From JANXQG01 sp963824275 (GTDB lineage: Bacteria > Planctomycetota > Planctomycetia > Pirellulales > Thermoguttaceae), in assembly GCA_963824275.1 (NCBI GenBank), contig CAWGOT010000010.1, positions 310,001-374,000 on the forward strand: a stretch of DNA of 64,000 nucleotides, given 5' to 3'. Position 1 is the first letter of the stretch, and each line of letters starts with the position of its first letter. The notes beneath the pieces were generated by a model, which saw only the letters and a list, made by a program, of their open reading frames with translations, did not search any database and had not been told where the DNA came from. Of this stretch, positions 25,293 through 33,825 are shown in pieces. The translations under genes and the position numbers were made by a program.

Positions 25293-26123
25293 CTCCTCCC
25301 GCGTCGGCCCGCTCGTCACAAGCTTGCCGTCGGCGCGATCGCCCAGTTGCTCGTAGACTGCCTGGTCGATCGCCGTATTGACGAACTTCACCGCGCCGTC
25401 GCCGAAGAGGAAGTTGGCGCCTGCCGGATGGTAAGCGCCGAAACCGCCGACGTACAGATCGTTCGGCGGCGGCGTCTCGTCGCTCGTCTTGTCGATCGGC
25501 GTGCCCGTGTTCCGCAAGGTGGCCCTCGTGCCGGACATCCAGCCCAGGTCGGCCGCATCGGTCTGCTTCTCGCCCAGGTAGATCGTGTGCTGAACGCCGT
25601 CGGTCACGTCGCGGGCCGCGATGCGGCTGTTGAGGAACAGCACGCCGTGGTTGTCTTCGGCGATCGGCGCCTCGACCCCATTCTGGCAGCCGGCATAGTT
25701 GCTGGCGGGCGTGGCCGTCTGGATTCCGGCCCGCTGCGAAGGACAGGCAAAGGCCGCGATGTGGAGGTTGCGGACCGCGGCGTTCTGCTTGGCGTACGCC
25801 CCGGCCTCCAGGTCGATCTGTTCGAAAGTTCCCCGCTCGTCGAGAAACGGGAGCAGGCGCACGGTCCAGCTCAATTGAATGCCCTGTGGGACATTGTGGA
25901 TCGGCCCGCTGGGATTGGTCGTGCCCGGCGGAAGCACGCCATTGGCCGACTCGTACTTCTGGAGCGCGATGCCCAACTGCGCCAGGCGATTCTGGCAGGT
26001 CGCCCGGCGGGCCGCTTCGTGCATCGAGCCGATGGCGGGGAACATCATGCCGATCAGAATGCCGATGATGGCGATGACGACCAGTAGTTCGACGAGCGTA
26101 AAGGCGTTGCGAGAGCATCTCAC
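25290..26123 (-). CDS. DUF1559 pseudopilin-like exported protein
   Basis: 277 residues from GTG 26123 (AAAGGA ribosome site). The N-terminus RNAFTLVELLVVIAIIGILIG is a type IV prepilin signal: cleavage before Phe, with Glu at +5. SMHEAARRATCQNRLAQLGI, LHIAAFACPS and the end region VGGFGAYHPAGANFLFGDGA plus VKFVN are the DUF1559 hallmarks, the largest pseudopilin-like family of planctomycetes. It is the last gene of the secretion operon and follows the pseudopilin at 26137 by 13 bases, interrupted only by a SPHPNPL-type repeat. Likely a surface filament or scaffold subunit. Confidence 0.92.
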   Translation of the reverse strand: MRCSRNAFTLVELLVVIAIIGILIGMMFPAIGSMHEAARRATCQNRLAQLGIALQKYESANGVLPPGTTNPSGPIHNVPQGIQLSWTVRLLPFLDERGTFEQIDLEAGAYAKQNAAVRNLHIAAFACPSQRAGIQTATPASNYAGCQNGVEAPIAEDNHGVLFLNSRIAARDVTDGVQHTIYLGEKQTDAADLGWMSGTRATLRNTGTPIDKTSDETPPPNDLYVGGFGAYHPAGANFLFGDGAVKFVNTAIDQAVYEQLGDRADGKLVTSGPTREE

Positions 26124-26136
26124 GGTTTGGTTCCTT

Positions 26137-26559
26137 TCAATTATCCCCTCGCCCGCCGGGAGAGGGTTGGGGTGAGGGGATTTGAACGATCGTCTCGCGG
26201 CCCTGGCGGGCGCGCTGGTAGGGATCGACTGGGTAATCGGCCTCCACGCGGACCGAGCGGCGATCGGCATTGCCGGGGACTTTGTCCACGTGGATCGCGA
26301 TCGTGGCGCCGTCGCGGCCGCCGATTTCTTCTGCGGTGATGTTCCAGGTTTCGCCCTGGTAGTCGGCGTCGGTCGAAAGCCGGGCAGCGGCCCTCTGGAC
26401 GGCCGACTCGGCCAGCCATTCCGCCTGGATCTGTCGCGTTTGCAGTTCGATCGACTGCCGCTCGACGGAGATCAGCTTCAGGGCCGAAAGGAAAATCGTC
26501 GTCGCCACGGCCAGGGCGATCAGCACCATGACCATCGCAATGCCCCGGTTACGTTTCAT
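26137..26559 (-). CDS. Minor pseudopilin, GspK/PilX-like
   Basis: 140 residues. MKRNRGIAMVMVLIALAVAT resembles the PilX/GspK prepilin start (RGxAxVxVL, Val/Met at +5 instead of Glu), followed by SVERQSIELQTRQIQAEWLA and ESAVQRAAARL, the helix typical of these proteins. The last ~15 residues (IPSPQPSPGGRGDN) are translation of a dispersed SPHPNPL-type repeat, so the natural C-terminus has probably been replaced. Its ATG overlaps the stop of the preceding gene (26556-26559). Confidence 0.72.
   Translation of the reverse strand: MKRNRGIAMVMVLIALAVATTIFLSALKLISVERQSIELQTRQIQAEWLAESAVQRAAARLSTDADYQGETWNITAEEIGGRDGATIAIHVDKVPGNADRRSVRVEADYPVDPYQRARQGRETIVQIPSPQPSPGGRGDN
26143..26181. repeat. Dispersed SPHPNPL-type repeat, copy 1
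   Basis: CCCTCGCCCGCCGGGAGAGG followed by GTTGGGGTGAGGGG. Further copies lie at 36526-36566 and 37446-37492. The element is read as the C-terminal residues of the pseudopilin. Confidence 0.75.
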
Positions 26560-27101
26560 GGCTTCTCCTCCTCGACGATCAACCGCGCATCGCGGGATGC
26601 CAGCGCCTCGACAACCAGCGCAGGCCCGTCGGTGCCCGGCGACTCGATGCGCATCATTACCATCTGCGGCTTCGACCCGAACGCCGCAGTCGTGCCCTTA
26701 GGCAGGCGGAACGAATCCTCGCGGCTCGCGTCGCCTGGAGCCTGCTCCCTGCGAACCACGCCGTCCTCTTCGTCCATCCGCCACTTGACGATCTTTCCCT
26801 CGGCCAAGTGGAGTTCCGCCGCACGATGATCGGCGGCGACATTCCAATCGTTGTGCGCCTGGTGTACGTCGCGGCGGAACTGCTCGGCCAGGCGTCCGAC
26901 CATGGCGACGGTGTGCGTTCGCTCGCGGACCTCGTTGTTCATTTGCAGCATGAAATGAAGGAGCACGCCCGTGGCGGCCAGGATAATGCCCACGGCGGTG
27001 ATTACGACAATCATCTCGACGAGAAAAATTCCACGGCGCGGCGTCACGGCATGCGGCAAGAACGGTACCCGGTGCCTGCTACTTTGTCGGATCGTAATCA
27101 T
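26556..27101 (-). CDS. Minor pseudopilin, PilW/GspJ-like
   Basis: 181 residues. RRGIFLVEMIVVITAVGIIL is a prepilin signal with Glu at +5 after GI-F. The helix continues FMLQMNNEVRERTHTVAMVG and the body FRRDVHQAHNDW is typical of GspJ/PilW minor pseudopilins, which prime pilus or pseudopilus assembly at the inner membrane. The ATG at 27101 overlaps the preceding stop (ATGA), and AAGGAG lies just inside the upstream gene, so translation is coupled. Confidence 0.78.
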   Translation of the reverse strand: MITIRQSSRHRVPFLPHAVTPRRGIFLVEMIVVITAVGIILAATGVLLHFMLQMNNEVRERTHTVAMVGRLAEQFRRDVHQAHNDWNVAADHRAAELHLAEGKIVKWRMDEEDGVVRREQAPGDASREDSFRLPKGTTAAFGSKPQMVMMRIESPGTDGPALVVEALASRDARLIVEEEKP

Positions 27102-27490
27102 GACTCCTTGTACCTCCACACGACCAGTCGTACTTTCCGCTCGGGCTCGCCCGCGTTCGGCCGCCAGAAGACGGCAACGGCCACCCGCCTGGCAATCGGA
27201 TTGCCGGAAGGCTCGTCGATCAGCACTTCGGCGCGTCCTTCCGGCAAAGTCCGCGCAGCCTGCGCCGAAAGCTGGAGCCTGGCCGCACTGGCGGTCGTCA
27301 GCTCGTTCCACCGCAGGGCTTCCACCTGCTCCAGCAAATTGGCCGCTTCCTGAGTGGCCGCGAGCTGCGCGAAGACCTGCCGCCGCTGGTCGCTCACGGC
27401 GGCGTAGAACTGCAGGCAGAGCGTCGTCAGCGCGGCCAGCACCAGCAAGGCCACCATGACTTCCCAGAGCGTAAATCCGCGACGTTTCAT
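27098..27490 (-). CDS. Minor pseudopilin, PilV/GspI-like
   Basis: 130 residues beginning MKRRGFTLWEVMVALLVLAA, a classical prepilin peptidase site (RRG|FTLWE, Glu at +5), then the N-terminal helix and a small globular part ending VRLVVWRYKES. It matches GspI/PilV minor pseudopilins in length and start. Start and stop overlap its neighbours by four bases each, consistent with one tightly coupled operon. Confidence 0.82.
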   Translation of the reverse strand: MKRRGFTLWEVMVALLVLAALTTLCLQFYAAVSDQRRQVFAQLAATQEAANLLEQVEALRWNELTTASAARLQLSAQAARTLPEGRAEVLIDEPSGNPIARRVAVAVFWRPNAGEPERKVRLVVWRYKES

Positions 27491-28764
27491 GCCGGTGATA
27501 AACTCGCAATGAGAAGAACCAGTGGGACGAGTACAGCGGCCGCGATCACAGCCATCAACAGCCCATAGATCACGATGATCGACGGGAAAAGCACCTGCAT
27601 CAGGGCGTAGGTGCGGTAGATGAAGCGGCGGCGGTTGCTGTCGGCCATCTCCCGCGCGGCCCAGGCGAGGTTGCCGTTCCGCCGCGCCGCTTGCAGCAGG
27701 GCCAGATCCGTCTTGCCCAGCAGACCGTGGCGATACAGGCACTCCAAGTCGTCGCCGCCGGCCTGCAAGTCGTCGCAGACGGCCGACAGCCGCGACTCGA
27801 TCGACTGCTGCGGGTAGTAGGCGGCCATGGTCAACAGGGCCTCGCCCAGCGGCCGTTGCCGCTCGGCCGCCAGCGAAAGGGCGTCCAGCACGGTGGCGAT
27901 ATGCCGCCGCCGAAAGAGCCCGCCCATTCCCGGCAGGTCCCAGCGGATCGATCCCGCGTAACGCAGCAAGCCATAGACAAACAGCGCCGCGGAGAGCAGC
28001 CACAGATTGCCCAACATGATCCACAGGAATTCCGATCGGCAGGCCGCAATCACCGCCCGCGTGATCGGCGGCAGCAGCATGCCAAAGTCCTTGAAGATCT
28101 TCTCGTATTGCGGCATGATCTTGAGCATGATGAAGCCCACAATCCCCACGGCCAAGCCCGGCAGGACACAGACATAACCGATCTTGGGCACGATCGATTG
28201 CCACACGGGCTCATAAAGATTGTGGGCGGCAACGGCTTGGGTCACGGCAGTCTCCAGCGATCCGTTCTCATAGCCCACGCAGACCAGCGGCACGGCCTCC
28301 GGCGGCAACGCGCCAGGCACGGTCTCCAGGGCCGCCGGCAGCGAAGCGCCGTTGCTGAGCATATAGACGATTTCCGCGGACCGCCGCCGCATCCAACCGC
28401 CGCGCTCCCGCCCGAAGGCGGCAAAGACGGTCACCAGCGGTATCGACCGCTCTGCCGCCGCCCCCACGAGGGCCAGCATGGCATATTGCTGCGTCGCCGC
28501 TTGCTTGCTGTAGATCATCGAGATCACGACCGCCAAGGCCGTGAACCAAGTGATGACCATGCCGGGAAAGACCAGGAAAGTGCCGGCCACGAAAGCCAAT
28601 GCCGTCATCATCCACGCGGCAGCCCGGATGGCGAGCACATAGGCCGGTCTCGGATCGCCCGGCGCGGGACCGGTGAACAACCGGGTCAGCATCAGCGTCA
28701 CCACGCCCAGCAGGAAAACCAGCGGGGTGCCGAGCATCAGGAAACCAATCATCGTGTCGTACAT
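27487..28764 (-). CDS. GspF-like inner-membrane platform protein (third of three)
   Basis: 425 residues. Two T2SSF domains are visible. The first runs around AERSIPLVTVFAAFGRERGG and LSNGASLPAALETVPGALPP with CVGYENGSLETAV. The second runs around LDALSLAAERQRPLGEALLT with LLQAARRNGNLAWAAREMAD. Membrane segments flank them (VFPGMVITWFTALAVVISMI; GLAVGIVGFIMLKIMPQY; VIYGLLMAVIAAAVLVPLVL). GspF/PilC proteins couple the ATPase to pseudopilus assembly. Unlike the other two copies it has an extra N-terminal pair of membrane helices. ATG 28764 lies 11 bases after the upstream stop. Confidence 0.85.
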   Translation of the reverse strand: MYDTMIGFLMLGTPLVFLLGVVTLMLTRLFTGPAPGDPRPAYVLAIRAAAWMMTALAFVAGTFLVFPGMVITWFTALAVVISMIYSKQAATQQYAMLALVGAAAERSIPLVTVFAAFGRERGGWMRRRSAEIVYMLSNGASLPAALETVPGALPPEAVPLVCVGYENGSLETAVTQAVAAHNLYEPVWQSIVPKIGYVCVLPGLAVGIVGFIMLKIMPQYEKIFKDFGMLLPPITRAVIAACRSEFLWIMLGNLWLLSAALFVYGLLRYAGSIRWDLPGMGGLFRRRHIATVLDALSLAAERQRPLGEALLTMAAYYPQQSIESRLSAVCDDLQAGGDDLECLYRHGLLGKTDLALLQAARRNGNLAWAAREMADSNRRRFIYRTYALMQVLFPSIIVIYGLLMAVIAAAVLVPLVLLIASLSPA

Positions 28765-28774
28765 ATAGTTCCAA

Positions 28775-29838
28775 TCATCTACCGCCCGACAAAGGCCCAA
28801 CCACCGACACTAAGGGCATGACAAACGCAATGACCATGAGACCGACGAACGAGACAATGAACAAATAGATCGTCGGCAGCACGAGCAGGTTGAGCAGCGT
28901 GCTCTGCGAATTGGCCCGCGCCTCGAAGGCTTCGGCCGCGGCGCGGAAGGTCTCAGCCAGGCAGGCCTTATGCAGTCCCCAGGAGACCAGGGCCGTCAGG
29001 CTGCTGGGGAAGCGGGCCTCCAGCAACGCCTCGTCCAACGGCGCGCCTCCTCCACGGCAGCGCTGGCCACGCGGCATGGCCGCCCTAATGCCGTGTCTTG
29101 CAAAGCGACCGACGTTAAGTCCAGGGCATCGGGCACAGGGACTTCCTCGTCCAACAGCAGGGCCATGAGGTTCGAGAACTGGGCGTACCGGCCATAGCGG
29201 ACGATGGGACCCACGACGGGAATCCACCACGTCACTTGGCCGAGCCAGGCCCCGATCGGCAGAAACAGGGCGGCCAGCGGAACCACTATCGCCACGATCA
29301 TCAATCCCAGCGTCGTCCAGGCAACCACGCCCGAGAAGTCCAAGTAGAACTTCGTGATCGGAGGCAACGTCGAATTGAAGTCGCGAAAAATCTGGGCGAA
29401 CGGCCTGCTTAGGCAGAAGTGGCAGAAGACCATAATCGCCGCCATTATGCCCACGAGCAAGGCCGGATAGCCAAGGGTCAAGAATACGCGGCGATGGAGG
29501 TCCTGTTGCCGCCGGACGAGCAGGGCGTATTCGTCGAGCACGATCGGCAGGTGGCCGCTGCGGAGGCCCGCCACAATCAGCCCTCGCAGATGGGCCGGCA
29601 GCCGCGAGCCCTGGGCCGCGATGGCCGATTCCAGCTTCTCACCCAGTTCCAGCCGGGCCGCCAGGTTGCGCAGCACGCCGGCCAGACGGGGCCGGGCGAC
29701 CTCCTCGGCTAGCGCGTAAAGGCCGCCTTCCAGCGGCAGGCCGGACGCCGCCATCGCTCCCACGCGTGCCGCCAACTCTGCCGATTCCCCGGTAGTCAGG
29801 CTTGCAGGCAGTTCGGCGCGAAGCAGTGGAAAAGTCAT
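28775..29838 (-). CDS. GspF-like protein (second of three), frameshifted
   Basis: About 354 residues after repair. The first T2SSF domain reads GAMAASGLPLEGGLYALAEE then RLPAHLRGLIVAGLRSGHLP. The membrane region is GYPALLVGIMAAIMVFCHFC. The second domain begins ALLLDEEVPVPDALDLTSVA and continues LVSWGLHKACLAETFRAAAE with a final helix IYLFIVSFVGLMVIAFVMPL. A single base is missing near 29047 (VEEARRWTRR for VEEGAPLDEALLEARF). It has the same architecture as the gene upstream, 4 bases away, and is probably a tandem paralogue. Confidence 0.82.
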
Positions 29839-29842
29839 TGTC

Positions 29843-30907
29843 TCACCCTTCCGCCAACGATCGGAGCAACATGAAATACGGGGCCAAGACCACAAGCATA
29901 TACGCGGCCACAATCGTGGCGCTGATCGTGCAGGTCACGAAGACCGGCAGCATGACCCGCGACAGTTCAGCCTGATACTCTGCCCGGCGCTGATAGTCGT
30001 CGGCCGCATGCCGCAGGGCCGGCAGCAAGGTGTCGTTTCGCTGCCCTCCGGCAATCAACCAGCTCAGCAAGGGCGGCAGGCCGGGAAAATCGGCCGCCAG
30101 CCCCGGCTCGCCGCGGCGGATGGCCGAGGCGAATTCCACCGCGGCCTCGCCGAGCGCCGCATCGCCGGCGGCCTCCGCCGCCAGCGTCATCGCGCGGTCC
30201 AACGGCACGCGGTTCTCGACCAGCAGCTTGAGGACCTCGACGAAGACCGCCGTCCGCGAAAGCCGCAGCATCCGACCCAGCCCTGGAATCCAACCAAAGA
30301 CCCACGTCGCGCGGACGCCTTGCGCCACCGCCGCGCCTTTCGATCCAATCCACCACAGCCAGACCAAGACCAGCACGATCGCCGGCACAAGCGGTCCCCA
30401 GATCCTGGCCGACCGGCCAAGGTGGGCAATAAACCCAAAAGGCTTGGCGCCGGTGAGGTGCGCGTTGTTGAACGACTCGTAAACGGTCGGCGCCACCTTC
30501 GATGCGGTGAAGGCGAACAGGCCCCACGCCAGCAGGAACAGCAGCACGGGATAGGTCAGCGAGAGCACGACGCTCCGCCGCGTCTGGGCCAGGCGCCGCA
30601 GCGAGCCGGCCAGCGATTCCAGCGCCGAGGGCAGTCGCCCGGCGGCAATCCCCGCTTCCACGACCGCGCGATAGACTCGCGGCAGCTTTGCCGTCGGCTC
30701 GCCCAGCGCTTCGGTCAGCGACTCGCCCCGCGCGATCTCGGCGGAGAGTTGCTTGGCGAATCGGCCCAAGCGTCCCGGCAGATCTTCGCCCAGGCTCCGC
30801 AATCCGCGATCCAACGGCACGCCCGCGCGGACCAATGCCGCAATCTCATCGTTCAGCGCGATGAGTTGTTCGAGGGCGATGGCCGGTTTTGGGGAAGGTG
30901 TGGTCAC
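29843..30907 (-). CDS. GspF-like protein (first of three)
   Basis: 354 residues from GTG 30907, with AGGAG at good spacing. T2SSF domain 1: AALVRAGVPLDRGLRSLGED, EIARGESLTEAL and VVEAGIAAGRLPSALESLAG. Two membrane helices follow (TYPVLLFLLAWGLFAFTASK; WGPLVPAIVLVLVWLWWI). Domain 2: EVLKLLVENRVPLDRAMTLA and LSWLIAGGQRNDTLLPALRH, and a C-terminal helix TISATIVAAYMLVVLAPYF. It begins just downstream of a REP palindrome and the transposase remnant that separate it from gspE; on the minus strand a TATAAT (30935-30940) lies between, so it may now have its own promoter. Confidence 0.86.
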   Translation of the reverse strand: MTTPSPKPAIALEQLIALNDEIAALVRAGVPLDRGLRSLGEDLPGRLGRFAKQLSAEIARGESLTEALGEPTAKLPRVYRAVVEAGIAAGRLPSALESLAGSLRRLAQTRRSVVLSLTYPVLLFLLAWGLFAFTASKVAPTVYESFNNAHLTGAKPFGFIAHLGRSARIWGPLVPAIVLVLVWLWWIGSKGAAVAQGVRATWVFGWIPGLGRMLRLSRTAVFVEVLKLLVENRVPLDRAMTLAAEAAGDAALGEAAVEFASAIRRGEPGLAADFPGLPPLLSWLIAGGQRNDTLLPALRHAADDYQRRAEYQAELSRVMLPVFVTCTISATIVAAYMLVVLAPYFMLLRSLAEG

Positions 30908-30951
30908 CGGATTGCTCCTACAGGAACGACCGTTATTATAGCACATTGGCA

Positions 30952-30996
30952 CGTAGGGTGGGACCAGCGAGCTTGCGAGCGCCGGCCCACCCTACG
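30952..30996. repeat. REP palindrome, family A
   Basis: CGTAGGGTGGG and CCCACCCTACG arms around ACCAGCGAGCTTGCGAGCGC and CGG. It touches the stop codon of the REP-associated transposase remnant (TAG 30992-30994), the classical position of REP elements next to their transposase. Confidence 0.82.
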
Positions 30997-31420
30997 CGCC
31001 TATCTCGCCCCATTCTGGATCGTCCCAACCGGGCACGGGATCGCTTCCGCCCCAGTCGAGGTCATATTCACCTAATTGAACAAATTCGTGAAAGGACGAC
31101 CATTTCCAGTCTCTTACGCGCTCAACCAAGTTGTGCTTGCGAGGATTCCAGTGAATGTAGTCGACGCAGCGTTTCAGGTCGTCTTCATCCTTGACCGTGT
31201 GTTCCCAATACCGCTTGTGCCAAACCCCGCGCTGGCGATGTTTCCCGCGGGAGGCAGACTGCGGCAGTTCTCCGCCGCCGCCACGGAGCCATGCCTCAGT
31301 AAACTCCTCCTTGATCCGCATCCAGCGAAGTGGATATCTTGTGTCGTGCGGTGGAAGCGTCCACACAGTATGCCAATGTTCCGGCAACAGGGTGATCGCC
31401 ACGATTTCAAACGCCCGGTC
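30992..31420 (-). pseudogene. REP-associated tyrosine transposase, N-terminally truncated
   Basis: The frame contains FEIVAITLLPEHWHTVWTLP with the HuH motif H-W-H, YPLRWMRIKEEFTEAWL, GVWHKRYWEHTVKDEDDLKR and the catalytic-tyrosine segment CVDYIHWNPRKHNLVE, then DWKWSSFHEFV. These are the hallmarks of Y1/IS200-like REP transposases, which move REP palindromes. The first ~40 residues are missing; the sequence is joined directly to the middle of gspE. It is therefore unlikely to be active itself. Confidence 0.85.
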
Positions 31421-32145
31421 AGCGAGGCCTGCATGGCCGCCTCGGCCGTGGCCCGGTCGCGGATCTCGCCCACCATGATCACCTCGGGATCTTGCCGCAT
31501 GAGGAACCGCAGACCCGTCGCCAGGTCGAGCCCCGCGGCCGGATTGACTTGCGATTGGGCCACTCCCGGCACGGCGACTTCGATCGGATCTTCCAGCGAG
31601 ACCAGGCTCCGCGCCCCGGCGGCCCTCGCGGCCAGGCCGCGGAGGCAGGCGTAAACGGTCGTCGTCTTGCCGCTGCCCGCAGGGCCCGAGACCAGAATCG
31701 CCCCCGCTGTCTCGCCGAGTTGTTCCTCGAGTACTGGCAGCACGTCGCCGGGCAGGCCTAGGTCGGCAAGCTGCTCGTACTGACCCGCGCGGCCGAAGAG
31801 CCGCACCACGGCGCTCTCGCCGAAGAGCGTGGGGAAGGTGCTCAGCCGCATTTCGACGTCGCCGTCGCCCAGGCGGATGCGGCCTTCCTGGGGCGTGTCG
31901 GTCCGATAGGTAAGCAATTCTGCCTGGACCTTCAATCGCGCGACGACGTTGGCGGCCAGCGCTCGCGGCACCAAGGCCAGCGGCTGGAGCACGCCGTCGA
32001 TGCGGAGTTTGGTCTCCAGTCCTTCGGCCGCGGCCTGCAAGTGCAGATCGCTCGCGCCCGCCGCGCGGCCTGCGGCCAACAGTCGGTCGACGACCCGGCT
32101 GGCATACTGCGGGTCGGCTGGGTCGAGATCGGCAAGCGGGGTCAT
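31421..32145 (-). CDS. GspE/PilB-type secretion ATPase, truncated at its 3' end
   Basis: About 242 genuine residues from ATG 32145, which has a consensus TAAGGAGGT ribosome site. SDLHLQAAAEGLETKLRIDG is the N2 domain, GPAGSGKTTT the Walker A box near residue 155, VSLEDPIEVAVPGVAQSQVN the Asp box region, and LRFLMRQDPEVIMVGEIRDR Walker B. After AEAAMQASLTG, where relatives read on to LVLSTLHTNDA, the frame enters transposase sequence. The His box, C-terminal zinc domain and about a third of the protein are missing, so this operon's motor is probably inactive. The ATG overlaps the epmB stop. Confidence 0.85.
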
Positions 32146-33179
32146 TCCAGCACCTCCTTATGTTCCGCCCCCGGCGCGTCGCGCACGTAGCGCGGCACGG
32201 CATAGCCGGGCAGCCGGGCGCGAAGCTGGCGAATCAACTCGCGGCCCCGTTCCTCGGGCACCTCGAAATGCGCGGCCCCCGCCACGCGGTCGAGCTGGTG
32301 CAGGTAATAAGGCATCACCCGCAGATCAACCAGCCGGCCGAACAGCTCGGCGAGCACGTCGAGATCATCGTTGATCCCCCGCAACAACACGGCCTGGTTC
32401 AGGACCGGCACGCCGGCATCCACCAGCCGCCCAAGCGCCGCTGCCACGCTCGGCGTCGATCTCGGCCGGATGGTTGCAATGCACGACCATGAATGTCGCC
32501 AGCCGCGTCCCCCGCAGCCAGGCCAGCAGGTCATCGTTGACCCGCTGGGGAATCACAATCGGCAGCCGCGTAGTGGACCCGCAGCCGGCGAAGGTGGGGG
32601 ATCTCGGCAAGCTGCCGGGCGATTTCCGCCAGGCGGCGATCGCCGGTCGTCAGGGGGTCGCCGCCGCTGAGGATGACCTCCTCGATCGACGTCTCGGCGG
32701 CAATCTGCTGGAAAACCCCCGACCATGCGTGTCCGGAAAGTGCCTGAACGTAGGGAAAATGCCGCCGAAAACAGAAACGGCAGTGGACGGCACAAACCCC
32801 ACTTGCTACGATCAAGAACCTGCCCTTATACTTTCCCAGGAGCCCGGGCGCGCGAACGGTCCCTGCTTCGCGGAGCGGATCGGGCACGAAGTGCGGCGCG
32901 TCGGCCATTTCCGCCCTCCGGGGCAGGACTTGGGCCAACAGCGGATCGTCGGGCTCGCCCGGACGAATCCGGGCCAGGTAAGGCTGCGGCACGAGCACGC
33001 GGAAGGCCCGGCCGTCGAGCGGGCTGCCTCGGCCGCCAACTCGGAGGGCAGGCCGAGCCGCCGGCAGAGTTCGACCGGATCGCGGATCGCCCGGGCGAAA
33101 GGATCGTTCGCCAGTCCTCGCGCCGCCACGGAGCGACTGCGGCAGGGCTCGATTCGAGAGAAACATGAGAAGTTCCCAT
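32142..33179 (-). CDS. epmB: EF-P lysine 2,3-aminomutase EpmB, frameshifted
   Basis: Radical SAM enzyme that makes (R)-beta-lysine for EF-P modification. Recovered in pieces: ANDPFARAIRDPVELCRRLG, FRVLVPQPYLARIRPGEPDD, APHFVPDPLREAGTV, the cluster motif GVCAVHCRFCFRRHFPY, EEVILSGGDPLTTGDRR, TRLPIVIPQRVNDDLLAWLR, NQAVLLRGINDDLDVLAELF and the PLP-proximal VMPYYLHQLDRVAGAAHFEV. At least three indels (near 33010, 32568 and 32440) separate the segments, and perhaps a fourth near the N-terminus. Start ATG 33179 faces efp. The stop overlaps the ATG of gspE, so the two are translationally coupled. Confidence 0.9.
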
Positions 33180-33235
33180 AGACATCCATCGTAACATACC
33201 AATCGTATCCCAGAAAGTGAAACGGAAAATCTGAA

Positions 33236-33804
33236 GTGGGCACCATCAACACCAGCGATTTCAAGAAGGGCCTGAAGGTCCAACTCGACGGCGATCCCTA
33301 TTTGATGGTCGAGTGCAATTTCGTGAAGCCGGGCAAGGGCCAGGCCCTGTACAAGTGCCGGCTGAAGCACCTCATCCGCGGCACGACCATCGATCGCACC
33401 TGGAAGAGCGGCGATTCGATCGAATCGGCCGACGTCGACGAAATCAACGCCCAGTATCTCTACCGCCAGGGCGACAAGTTCGTCTTCATGGACAACGAGA
33501 ACTACGAGCAATACGAGTTGACGGCCGAGCAGGTGGGCGACACGTGGAGGTACCTCAAGGAGTCGATGGTCTGCAGCATGGTGCTCTACAACGGCAGCCC
33601 GATCACCGTCACCCCGCCGAACCACGTGGTCTGAAGATCGAGTATTGCGAGCCGGGCGCCCGCGGCAACACGGCCACCAACGTCTCGAAGCCCTGCAAGG
33701 TGGAGACCGGGGCCGAGTTCCAATGCCCCGTGTTCGTCAACATCGGCGACATGATCAAGATCGACACCCGCACGGGGGAATACCTGGAACGGGCGAAGGA
33801 GTAG
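33236..33804 (+). CDS. efp: Elongation factor P, frameshifted
   Basis: EF-P relieves ribosome stalling at polyproline. The KOW-like N domain reads INTSDFKKGLKVQLDGDPYL and carries the modifiable lysine in FVKPGKGQAL. OB domains follow (YKCRLKHLIRGTTIDRTWKS; QYLYRQGDKFVFMDNENYEQ), and the last part IEYCEPGARGNTATN...GDMIKIDTRTGEYLERAKE lies one frame away. The break is a lost C near 33631: PPNHVV-stop should be PPNHVVLKIEY. The PGKG loop matches EF-P substrates of the EpmA/EpmB pathway, and both genes are adjacent. Start is GTG 33236. Confidence 0.95.
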
Positions 33805-33825
33805 TCCGAAGAGCTATCCTTTACC

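Noticed and set aside
30008..31075. A 355-codon plus-strand frame opposite the first GspF gene
   Set aside because: Antisense shadow ending in translated REP sequence (VGWDQRACERRPT), not a protein.
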